From JAWWOL01 sp963797535 (GTDB lineage Bacteria; Actinomycetota; Actinomycetes; JAWWOL01): DNA of 64,000 nt. Below the pieces are notes generated by a model. That model saw only the letters and a program-made list of their open reading frames with translations. It was not told the DNA's origin and ran no database searches. How positions within the stretch are numbered: position 1 is the first letter of the stretch; each line of letters begins with the position of its first letter. The position numbers and the translations under genes are program-made. Shown here piece by piece: positions 51,505-64,000 of the stretch. The DNA lies in assembly GCA_963797535.1 (NCBI GenBank), contig CAWCPQ010000001.1:2294001-2358000 (forward strand). Direction: 5' to 3'.

Positions 51505-51786
51505 TTACCCGCGACGAGCGCGGCGGTCGTCCTTGATGTGACCCCGGAAGGTGCGGGTCAGGGCGAACTCGCCGAGCTTGTGGCCGACCATCGACTCGGT
51601 GACGAACACCGGGACGTGCTTGCGGCCGTCGTGGACGGCAATGGTGTGACCGAGCATGGACGGCACGATCATCGATCGGCGCGACCAGGTCTTGATCACG
51701 TTCTTGGTGCCCTTGTCGTTTTGGCCTTCCACCTTCTTGATCAGGTGGTCGTCGACGAAAGGACCCTTCTTCAGGCTCCGCGGCAT
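51505..51786 (-). CDS. rpsS: 30S ribosomal protein S19
   Basis: A 93-residue head protein: MPRSLKKGPFVDDHLIKKVE, GHTIAVHDGRKHVPVFVTE, and FALTRTFRGHIKDDRR. Confidence 0.98.
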   Translation of the reverse strand: MPRSLKKGPFVDDHLIKKVEGQNDKGTKNVIKTWSRRSMIVPSMLGHTIAVHDGRKHVPVFVTESMVGHKLGEFALTRTFRGHIKDDRRARRG

Positions 51787-51800
51787 GTCTACCCGCTCCC

Positions 51801-52637
<837 letters not shown>

Positions 52638-52693
52638 CGGTTGCTGTCCTTAGTTTGGCAATTACACGTGACGCGAACTGGCGTACGACCCGG

Positions 52694-52990
52694 TCAGGAG
52701 ACCGGACCACCGAAGATGTCGATACGGTCGCCGGCCGCGAGGCTGACGATGGCGCGCTTGGTGGCCTTGCGCTGGCCGTAACCGAAGCGGGTCCGCTTGC
52801 GCTTGCCCGAGCGGTTGAGCGTGTTCACGTTGGTGACCGTGACGTTGAAGATCTGCTCGACCGCGATCTTGATCTCGGTCTTGTTGGCGTCAGGGCGAAC
52901 GATGAACGTGTACTTGTTGTCATCGAGCAAGCCGTAGCTCTTCTCGCTGATGACCGGCTTCTGCAGCACGTCGCGCGGGTCGGGGATCAT
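52694..52990 (-). CDS. rplW: 50S ribosomal protein L23
   Basis: A 98-residue exit-site protein, docking site for SRP and trigger factor: PVISEKSYGLLDDNKYTFIV, FNVTVTNVNTLNRSGKRKR. ATGA overlap with rplD. Confidence 0.97.
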   Translation of the reverse strand: MIPDPRDVLQKPVISEKSYGLLDDNKYTFIVRPDANKTEIKIAVEQIFNVTVTNVNTLNRSGKRKRTRFGYGQRKATKRAIVSLAAGDRIDIFGGPVS

Positions 52991-53898
52991 GCCTTGTCTC
53001 CCTCTTCCTCGGTGACGGCCTCATCAGCGTCAGTGGTGTCGGCGGCCTCAGCGACCTCAGCAGCCTTGGCCGGCTTCTTCGCGGCGGCCTTCTTGGGCTT
53101 GGCGGCCGGAGCCTCCGCGACCTCCTCGACGACCTCGTCCGCCTCCGGAGCCGCAGCCTCGGGGGCCGCAGCCTCGTCGGCGGCAGGCTTCTTGGCGGCG
53201 GCCTTCTTCGCCGGGGCCTTCTTGGCCGGAGCGGCCTGCTCGGCCGGCTCGACCTCGAAGACGAAGTCGTCCGGGCCGGTACGGGCCAGGAAGGCCTCGA
53301 GCGCGGCGGTGGTGAAGACCACGTCGTCGCTGACCAGCACGTCGTAGGTGTTGAGCTGGCCGGGCGAGATCAGGTGCACGGTCTCGACGTTGCGCAGGCT
53401 CTTCCAGGTCAGTGCGTCGGTGCGCTCGGCAACGACCAGCACGTGCTTGCTGCTCGCCAGGCCCAGCAGCACCGCGATCGCACCCTTGGTCGAGGGCGCG
53501 TCGCCGGAGACGAACTCGCTGACGACGTGCAGCTTGCCGCCACGGGCCCGGTCGGACAGGGCGCCGCGCAGGGCAGCAGCCTTCATCTTCTTGGGGGTCC
53601 GCTGGCTGTAGTCACGCGGCGTCGGGCCGTGGACCACGCCACCGCCGACGAACTGCGGCGCGCGGGTCGAGCCCTGACGGGCCCGGCCGGTGCCCTTCTG
53701 GCGGTAGGGCTTGCGGCCACCGCCGGACACCTCGCCACGGGTCTTGGTGGAGTGCGTGCCCTGACGAGCGGCGGCCAGCTGGGCGACGACGACCTGGTGG
53801 ATCAACGGGACGTTGACCTGGACGTCGAAGACCGAGCCGGGCAGCTCGAGCGAGCCGGAGGAGGTGCCCTCCGGGGTGCGGATGTCAACCGTGGTCAC
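52987..53898 (-). CDS. rplD: 50S ribosomal protein L4 with Lys/Ala/Glu-rich C-terminal tail
   Basis: Residues ~1-215 are canonical L4 (GTHSTKTRGEVSGGGRKPYR, the tunnel loop). A ~88-residue tail (KKAPAKKAAAKKPA, then acidic) is added. In E. coli L4 represses the S10 operon; here unknown. Starts with ATG overlapping rplC. Confidence 0.97.
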   Translation of the reverse strand: MTTVDIRTPEGTSSGSLELPGSVFDVQVNVPLIHQVVVAQLAAARQGTHSTKTRGEVSGGGRKPYRQKGTGRARQGSTRAPQFVGGGVVHGPTPRDYSQRTPKKMKAAALRGALSDRARGGKLHVVSEFVSGDAPSTKGAIAVLLGLASSKHVLVVAERTDALTWKSLRNVETVHLISPGQLNTYDVLVSDDVVFTTAALEAFLARTGPDDFVFEVEPAEQAAPAKKAPAKKAAAKKPAADEAAAPEAAAPEADEVVEEVAEAPAAKPKKAAAKKPAKAAEVAEAADTTDADEAVTEEEGDKA

Positions 53899-54560
53899 TT
53901 GCCGGCTCCCTTCTGGGCCTTGGCCGGCGTGCGGACCAGGACCATGCCGCGGTCGGGGCCGGGAATGGCGCCCTTGAGCAGGAGCAGGCCGTTCTCGACG
54001 TCGACACCGGCGATGGTGATGTTCATGGTGGTGGTGCGCTCGCCACCCATGCGACCGGCCATCCGGGTGCCCTTGAAGACACGACCCGGCGTGGCGCAGG
54101 CACCGATCGAACCGGGCTTGCGGTGGGCACGGTGGACACCGTGACCGGCGCCGAGGCCCTTGAAGTTGTGCCGCTTCATGACACCGGCGTAGCCCTTGCC
54201 CTTGCTCGTGCCGGTGACGTCAACCGTCTGCCCGACCTCGAACAGCTCGGCGGTGAGCTCCTGGCCCAGCGTGTAGTCAGCAGCGTCCTGCGTACGGATC
54301 TCGATCAGGTAGCGGCGTGCGGGCACGCCGGCCTTCGCGAAGTGTCCGGCGGTCGGCTTGTTGACCTTGCGCGGGTCGATGGTCCCGTACGCGATCTGCA
54401 CGGCGGAGTAGCCGTCGCGCTCGGGGGTGCGCACCTGGGTGACGACGCACGGCCCGGCCTTGACGACGGTCACTGGTACGACGCGGTTGGCGTCGTCCCA
54501 GATCTGCGTCATGCCGAGCTTTTCGCCCAGGATGCCCTTGATCTGCCTCGTGGCTGTCAT
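53895..54560 (-). CDS. rplC: 50S ribosomal protein L3
   Basis: A 221-residue assembly protein: GILGEKLGMTQIWDDANRVV, GTSKGKGYAGVMKRHNF, SIGACATPGRVFKGTRMAG. 14 bp after rpsJ. Confidence 0.98.
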   Translation of the reverse strand: MTATRQIKGILGEKLGMTQIWDDANRVVPVTVVKAGPCVVTQVRTPERDGYSAVQIAYGTIDPRKVNKPTAGHFAKAGVPARRYLIEIRTQDAADYTLGQELTAELFEVGQTVDVTGTSKGKGYAGVMKRHNFKGLGAGHGVHRAHRKPGSIGACATPGRVFKGTRMAGRMGGERTTTMNITIAGVDVENGLLLLKGAIPGPDRGMVLVRTPAKAQKGAGK

Positions 54561-54574
54561 GAAAAGACCAGTCC

Positions 54575-54880
54575 CTACTTGATCTCGACGTCGACGCCGG
54601 CCGGCAAGTCGATGCGCATGAGCGCGTCGACCGTCTTCGGCGTGGGGTCGAGGATGTCGATCAGACGCTTGTGGGTGCGCATCTCGAAGTGCTCGCGGCT
54701 GTCCTTGTACTTGTGCGGCGAGCGGATGACGCAGTACTTGTTGATCTCGGTCGGCAGCGGCACCGGACCCACGACCGTCGCACCAGTCCTGGTCACCGTG
54801 TCGACGATCTTGCGCGCCGAGCTGTCAATGACCTCGTGGTCGTAAGCCTTGAGCCGGATGCGGATCTTCTGTCCCGCCAT
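54575..54880 (-). CDS. rpsJ: 30S ribosomal protein S10
   Basis: A 101-residue protein, first of the S10 operon and also a NusB partner in antitermination: KIRIRLKAYDHEVIDSSARK, GPVPLPTEINKYCVIRSPH. It starts ~60 bp after the tuf hairpin, so its promoter must lie in or near that gap. Confidence 0.98.
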   Translation of the reverse strand: MAGQKIRIRLKAYDHEVIDSSARKIVDTVTRTGATVVGPVPLPTEINKYCVIRSPHKYKDSREHFEMRTHKRLIDILDPTPKTVDALMRIDLPAGVDVEIK

Positions 54881-54940
54881 AAGGATCTCTGTCCCTCTGT
54901 GCTGTTGCTGCTGCCATGTGAACGGTTCGGGGGGTGGTGC

Positions 54941-54978
54941 ACGCTGCGACGACCGGGCGGACCCGGCCGTCGCAGCGT
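54941..54978 (-). terminator. Strong hairpin after tuf
   Basis: A 17-bp stem (ACGCTGCGACGGCCGGG with one G-T wobble) and a TCCG loop, 16 bp after the tuf stop. No T-run follows. It probably ends the str operon before rpsJ. Confidence 0.8.
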
Positions 54979-54994
54979 TGTCTGCTGCTGGGTG

Positions 54995-56188
<1,194 letters not shown>

Positions 56189-56306
56189 TGCTGTCCTCCT
56201 GTGGACTGATCCGTCGACTCACGACGTTTCGTGCTGGTCTGGGTGATGGGTCTGTTGTGGATGATCTGGTGGTTCAGGGTCGTGCTGGCCTGACTGCCGA
56301 GGGCTG

Positions 56307-56379
56307 CTCGCCCCTGACCTTCGCTGTGTTCATGCGCTCCGCGGGGCTCGTTCGTTCCTCACTCGCCCCTGACCTTCGC
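56307..56379. repeat. 18-bp direct repeat copying the fusA 3' end
   Basis: CTCGCCCCTGACCTTCGC occurs at 56307-56324 and at 56362-56379. The second copy is the end of fusA (AKVRGE); the first lies 55 bp downstream in the fusA-tuf spacer. Flanks do not match. Confidence 0.85.
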
Positions 56380-58491
56380 GATGATTTCCTTCGCCACGTT
56401 GCCGGGAACCTCGGCGTAGGAGTCGAACTGCATGCTGTAGCTGGCGCGACCCTGGGTCTTGCTGCGCAGGTCACCCACGTAGCCGAACATCTCCGACAGC
56501 GGCACCAGCGCGGTGACGATGCGGTTGCCGCCTCGCTCGGTCATGGACTGGATCTGTCCACGGCGAGAGTTCAGGTCGCCGATGACGTCGCCCATGTTGT
56601 CCTCGGGCGTGGTCACCTCGACTGCCATCATCGGCTCCATCAGGACGGGGTCCGCCTTGCGGGCCGCCTCCTTGAAAGCCATCGAGCCGGCGATCTTGAA
56701 CGCCATCTCGGACGAGTCGACGTCGTGGTAGGCGCCGTCGAGCAGGGTCACCTTGACGTCGACCATCGGGTAGCCGGCGAGCACGCCGAACTGGAGGGCC
56801 TCCTGGCAGCCCGCGTCGACGGCCGGGATGTACTCCTTGGGGATGCGACCACCGGAGACCGCGTTGACGAACTCGTAGCCGCCAGCATTCTCGGCGTCCA
56901 CGAGCGGCTCGAGCTTGATCTGCACCTTGGCGAACTGGCCCGACCCACCGGTCTGCTTCTTGTGGGTGTAGTCGTACTTGTCCACCGTGCGGCGCAGCGT
57001 CTCGCGGTAGGCCACCTGCGGCTTGCCGACGTTGGCCTCGACCTTGAACTCGCGACGCATCCGGTCGACGAGGATGTCGAGGTGCAGCTCGCCCATGCCA
57101 GCGATGATGACCTGGCCGGTCTCCTCGTCGGTGTGGACCTTGAACGTCGGGTCCTCCTCGGCCAGGCGCTGGATCGCCGTACCGAGCTTCTCCTGGTCGC
57201 TCTTGGTCTTGGGCTCGATCGCCACGCTGATGACCGGCGCCGGGAACGTCATCGACTCGAGCACGACCGGCTTGTCGTTGTCGCACAGCGTGTCGCCGGT
57301 GGTGGTCTGCTTGAGGCCGATGACCGCGCAGATGTCGCCAGCCTTGACCTCGCTGATGTCCTCGCGCGAGTTGGCGTGCATCTGCATGAGCCGGCCGATC
57401 TTCTCCTTGCGGTCCTTGGTGCTGTTGAGCACCTGGGCGCCCGCCTGGAGGGTGCCGGAGTAGACCCGGATGTAGGTGAGCTTGCCGACGTGCGGGTCGG
57501 TCTGGATCTTGAAGGCCAGCGCGGAGAACGGCGCGTCGAACGTCGGGTCGCGGTCGATCTCGACCGAGGCGTCGCGGACCGACACACCCTTGGTCGTGCC
57601 GATGTCCAGCGGGCTGGGCAGGTAGTCGACCACGGCGTCGAGCATGGGCTGAACGCCCTTGTTCTTGAACGCCGAGCCGCAGAGAACAGCGGTGACGGTG
57701 TGCTCTGTGGTGGAGCCGAGAACCGCGCGGCGAATGCCGGCCTTGATCTCGTCGACCGAGAGGTCGTCACCGTCGAGGTACTTCTCCATGACGGTGTCGT
57801 CGTTGTCCGACAGCGACTCGATCAGCTTGTGCCGCCAGTCGGCGGCCTGCTCGGCGTACTCGGCCGGGATCTCGACGACCTCGTAGACGTCGCCCTTGCT
57901 GGTCTTGTCGTCGTTGGCCCAGTGCAGGCCCTTCATCTGGACCAGGTCGATGACGCCGGTGAAGTCGCCCTCGACGCCCCACGGCAGCTGGAGAACCAGC
58001 GCGGTGGCGTTGAGCCGGTCGTGAATCATGTCGACCGTGCGGTAGAAGTTCGCGCCGGTACGGTCCATCTTGTTGACGAAACAGATCCGCGGCACGGAGT
58101 ACTTGTCGGCCTGACGCCAGACGGTCTCGGACTGGGGCTCGACGCCGGCAACGGAGTCGAACACCGCGACGGCGCCGTCGAGCACCCGCAGGGAGCGCTC
58201 GACCTCGACGGTGAAGTCGACGTGGCCGGGGGTGTCGATGATGTTGATCCGGTGACCGTCCCACTCGCAGGTGGTCGCAGCGGAGGTGATGGTGATGCCC
58301 CGCTCCTGCTCCTGCTCCATCCAGTCCATGGTGGCAGCGCCGTCGTGGACCTCGCCGATCTTGTACGCCTTGCCGGTGTAGTAGAGAACGCGCTCGGTCG
58401 TGGTGGTTTTGCCCGCGTCAATGTGCGCCATGATCCCGATGTTGCGGGTCTTGGCGAGGCCGGCTACCACGTCTGTTGCCACGTTCTTCAC
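56359..58491 (-). CDS. fusA: Translation elongation factor G
   Basis: A 710-residue GTPase that drives translocation. G1 AHIDAGKTTTTERVL, G3 DTPGHVDFT, G4 NKMDRTGA; domain IV includes the SGGRIPKEYIPAV segment. Normal length. Between rpsG and tuf as expected. Confidence 0.99.
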   Translation of the reverse strand: MKNVATDVVAGLAKTRNIGIMAHIDAGKTTTTERVLYYTGKAYKIGEVHDGAATMDWMEQEQERGITITSAATTCEWDGHRINIIDTPGHVDFTVEVERSLRVLDGAVAVFDSVAGVEPQSETVWRQADKYSVPRICFVNKMDRTGANFYRTVDMIHDRLNATALVLQLPWGVEGDFTGVIDLVQMKGLHWANDDKTSKGDVYEVVEIPAEYAEQAADWRHKLIESLSDNDDTVMEKYLDGDDLSVDEIKAGIRRAVLGSTTEHTVTAVLCGSAFKNKGVQPMLDAVVDYLPSPLDIGTTKGVSVRDASVEIDRDPTFDAPFSALAFKIQTDPHVGKLTYIRVYSGTLQAGAQVLNSTKDRKEKIGRLMQMHANSREDISEVKAGDICAVIGLKQTTTGDTLCDNDKPVVLESMTFPAPVISVAIEPKTKSDQEKLGTAIQRLAEEDPTFKVHTDEETGQVIIAGMGELHLDILVDRMRREFKVEANVGKPQVAYRETLRRTVDKYDYTHKKQTGGSGQFAKVQIKLEPLVDAENAGGYEFVNAVSGGRIPKEYIPAVDAGCQEALQFGVLAGYPMVDVKVTLLDGAYHDVDSSEMAFKIAGSMAFKEAARKADPVLMEPMMAVEVTTPEDNMGDVIGDLNSRRGQIQSMTERGGNRIVTALVPLSEMFGYVGDLRSKTQGRASYSMQFDSYAEVPGNVAKEIIAKVRGE

Positions 58492-58546
58492 TTTCCTTGT
58501 CTGTTGAGCGGTGCTGCAGGTCAGGTGGATCTCGTACGGGGTGCGA

Positions 58547-59017
<471 letters not shown>

Positions 59018-59020
59018 GGG

Positions 59021-59395
59021 TTAGCTCTTCTCCTTCTTCGCGCCGTAACGGCTACGGGCTTGCTTGCGGCCACGGACGCCCTGGGTGTCCAGCGAGCCGC
59101 GAATGATCTTGTAACGGACGCCGGGGAGGTCCTTCACCCGGCCACCGCGCACGAGCACCATCGAGTGCTCCTGCAGGTTGTGGCCGACCCCGGGGATGTA
59201 AGCAGTGACCTCGATGCCGCTGGACAGGCGCACGCGGGCGACCTTGCGCAGGGCGGAGTTGGGCTTCTTCGGGGTCGTGGTGTAGACGCGGGTGCACACA
59301 CCGCGACGCTGCGGGCTGCCCTTGAGCGCCGGGGTCTTGGTCTTCTCGACCTTGTCCTGGCGGCCCTTGCGGACCAGCTGCTGGATGGTGGGCAC
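59021..59395 (-). CDS. rpsL: 30S ribosomal protein S12
   Basis: A 124-residue decoding-centre protein: TIQQLVRKGRQDKVEKT, TTTPKKPNSALRKVARV and VLVRGGRVKDLPGVRY. Both streptomycin-linked Lys residues (43 and 88, E. coli type) are present, so the sequence looks streptomycin-sensitive. GTG at 59395 after GGAGAAG; an ATG at 59410 would add five residues. Confidence 0.98.
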   Translation of the reverse strand: MPTIQQLVRKGRQDKVEKTKTPALKGSPQRRGVCTRVYTTTPKKPNSALRKVARVRLSSGIEVTAYIPGVGHNLQEHSMVLVRGGRVKDLPGVRYKIIRGSLDTQGVRGRKQARSRYGAKKEKS

Positions 59396-59680
59396 CGCTT
59401 CTCCGTCCAAGTCGTGCTCATGCCGGCCGCGAGGCCGGCGAGATGTCGGGTGTTACGTGAAGGTCGTGCGCGTGCGGGTGAAACGGTGACGCTGGTGAGC
59501 TGGTGGGACACACGGACGTGCCGGGAGAAACCGACTCGTTCGTCCTGTTTCGCCGACCCCCGCGCTCGGGCGTGTCGCCCTTTCCGCGGTCCGCCCCTCC
59601 GAAATCTCGGTGGGTCGGGATCGGTGGCCATCACGCCTGGGCGTGCGGCAGGGCCCAGGTCACCCCAGGCACAAGGAGAG
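59396..59680 (-). promoter_or_regulatory. Long 5' leader of the str operon
   Basis: About 280 nt without a gene. A GCCGGCC-TCGC-GGCCGGC hairpin (59422-59439) lies ~25 nt upstream of the rpsL start and could affect translation. Nothing else recognised. Confidence 0.45.
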
Positions 59681-59709
59681 ACCTTACCGAGTCAAACGGC
59701 TGAGGTCAA
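59681..59709 (-). promoter_or_regulatory. Predicted promoter of the str operon
   Basis: TTGACC (59709-59704) and TAAGGT (59686-59681) with a 17-bp spacer on the minus strand. Excellent housekeeping match, ~285 bp before rpsL. Confidence 0.75.
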
Positions 59710-59714
59710 AGCGG

Positions 59715-59735
59715 ACGGCGTTTCGAGCCCGCCGT
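59715..59735 (-). terminator. Candidate hairpin after the DUF4190 gene
   Basis: ACGGCG pairs with CGCCGT around a 9-nt loop, just past the stop and just before the str promoter. Moderate stability, no T-run. Confidence 0.35.
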
Positions 59736-59739
59736 GCCG

Positions 59740-60096
59740 TCACAGGTGGAAGGTCGCCACGAAGAGGAGGACGAACAGCAGGAACACCACCGAGACCATG
59801 ATGCCGACCCAGGCGATCACGGTTGCGGCCGTGGCCAGTCCGGACCCGGTCAGGGCGCCCCCCGAGGCGGCGATCGCTCGCTGAGCCCGGCCGGAGTAGA
59901 CCAGCGCGGCAACCGAGAGGATCACCGGGCACAGGACCCAGCCGCCGACGGCCAGGATCAACGCGATGACTGCGTCCTGGGAGGTCTGCGGAGCAGCGTA
60001 CGGGCCGCCGTACTGGGGCTGGCCGTACTGGGGCTGGCCGTACTGGGGCTGGCCGTACTGGGGCTGGCCGTACTGGGGCTGGCCCGGGTCGGTCAT
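59740..60096 (-). CDS. DUF4190 domain-containing membrane protein
   Basis: A 118-residue protein. The N-terminus has five GQPQY repeats (15-bp DNA units), a disordered cytosolic tail seen in many actinobacterial small membrane proteins. The DUF4190 domain follows with two helices (AVIALILAVGGWVLCPVILS and AATVIAWVGIMVSVVFLLF). ATG at 60096 behind GGGGGA. Function unknown. It sits between rpoC and the str operon. Confidence 0.88.
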   Translation of the reverse strand: MTDPGQPQYGQPQYGQPQYGQPQYGQPQYGGPYAAPQTSQDAVIALILAVGGWVLCPVILSVAALVYSGRAQRAIAASGGALTGSGLATAATVIAWVGIMVSVVFLLFVLLFVATFHL

Positions 60097-60151
60097 GGAT
60101 GGTCCCCCGTCTCGACGTCCCGCGTAGGTACGGGAGGGTCTTGGCTGCCAC

Positions 60152-60181
60152 ACGCTAACGACGGCGGTGGCAGCACTACAA
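60152..60181 (-). promoter_or_regulatory. Candidate promoter of the DUF4190 gene
   Basis: TTGTAG and TAGCGT, 18 bp apart on the minus strand, ~55 bp before the ATG and after the rpoC hairpin. Confidence 0.45.
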
Positions 60182-60200
60182 CCCCCGATGAACGCGCGAA

Positions 60201-60228
60201 CGGGCGCTCTCCCGAAGGAGAGCGCCCG
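60201..60228 (-). terminator. Terminator hairpin after rpoC
   Basis: A perfect 12-bp stem (GGGCGCTCTCC core) with a TTCG tetraloop on the minus strand, 17 bp after the rpoC stop. No T-run, but very stable. Confidence 0.85.
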
Positions 60229-60245
60229 CCGCGACGGTGCGAAAC

Positions 60246-64000
<3,755 letters not shown>

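Noticed and set aside
59396..59740. A tRNA or small RNA gene upstream of rpsL
   Set aside because: No cloverleaf or T-loop GTTCRA motif in a usable position; the region is explained as promoter and leader.
60011..60085. Tandem 15-bp repeats as a regulatory repeat
   Set aside because: They encode the GQPQY repeats of the DUF4190 protein.

Overview
The window is a high-GC chromosomal segment from an actinobacterium (class Actinomycetes). This follows from the strongly G/C-biased third positions, frequent GTG starts, ATGA/GTGA stop-start overlaps, zinc-type S14, SigE-family and SnoaL-tailed sigma factors, and the actinobacterial gene order rplM-rpsI-glmM...glmS-acpS-nnr-alr-tsaE. The genus cannot be fixed from sequence alone. 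I see no rRNA, tRNA, CRISPR array, insertion sequence or prophage.

Left part (1-20.8 kb). Three plus-strand surface genes open the window: a truncated membrane-anchored protein, a secreted parallel beta-helix/fibronectin protein and a carbohydrate-binding-like lipoprotein. They converge on a tightly overlapping minus-strand operon, glmS-acpS-nnr-alr-udg-tsaE, which makes amino sugar and D-alanine precursors, activates ACP, repairs NAD(P)HX, removes uracil from DNA and supports tRNA t6A modification. A secreted Ig-like protein of unknown function sits between glmS and glmM. rplM-rpsI-glmM follows, then a five-gene MoxR/DUF58/DUF4129 membrane cluster, a 62-residue C2H2-finger-like protein and an ABC-F ATPase.

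Middle part (20.9-36.2 kb). This is an accessory region of small, mostly plus-strand genes: a MazEF-like toxin-antitoxin pair, lipoproteins, an MT0933-like antitoxin-family protein, a GlsB-type membrane protein, a frameshifted DUF2625 gene, a GNAT enzyme, two sigma factors (one with a likely membrane anti-sigma partner), a fructosamine-kinase-like enzyme, an Old Yellow Enzyme, and an orphan protein coupled to an SDR. Several 340-490 bp gaps here hold nothing I can recognise.

Right part (36.2-64 kb). This is the minus-strand translation super-cluster, read right to left: rpoC (cut by the window end), a DUF4190 gene, str operon (rpsL-rpsG-fusA-tuf), S10 operon (rpsJ to rpsQ), spc operon (rplN to rplO), secY-adk-map-DUF1707, and the alpha operon (infA-rpmJ-rpsM-rpsK-rpsD-rpoA-rplQ-truA). 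Good promoters precede rpsL and infA, and strong hairpins follow rpoC, tuf and rplO, so the cluster is probably several transcription units.

The most notable observations are single-base disruptions in two essential ribosomal genes. rplE has an apparent extra base in a G4 run. rpsC has an extra base that also breaks a 15-bp tandem repeat. Next come duplications of the 3' ends of adk and fusA, the C2H2-finger-like small protein, and structured spacers ahead of rpsM and rpsH. No wholly new multi-gene system could be shown convincingly.
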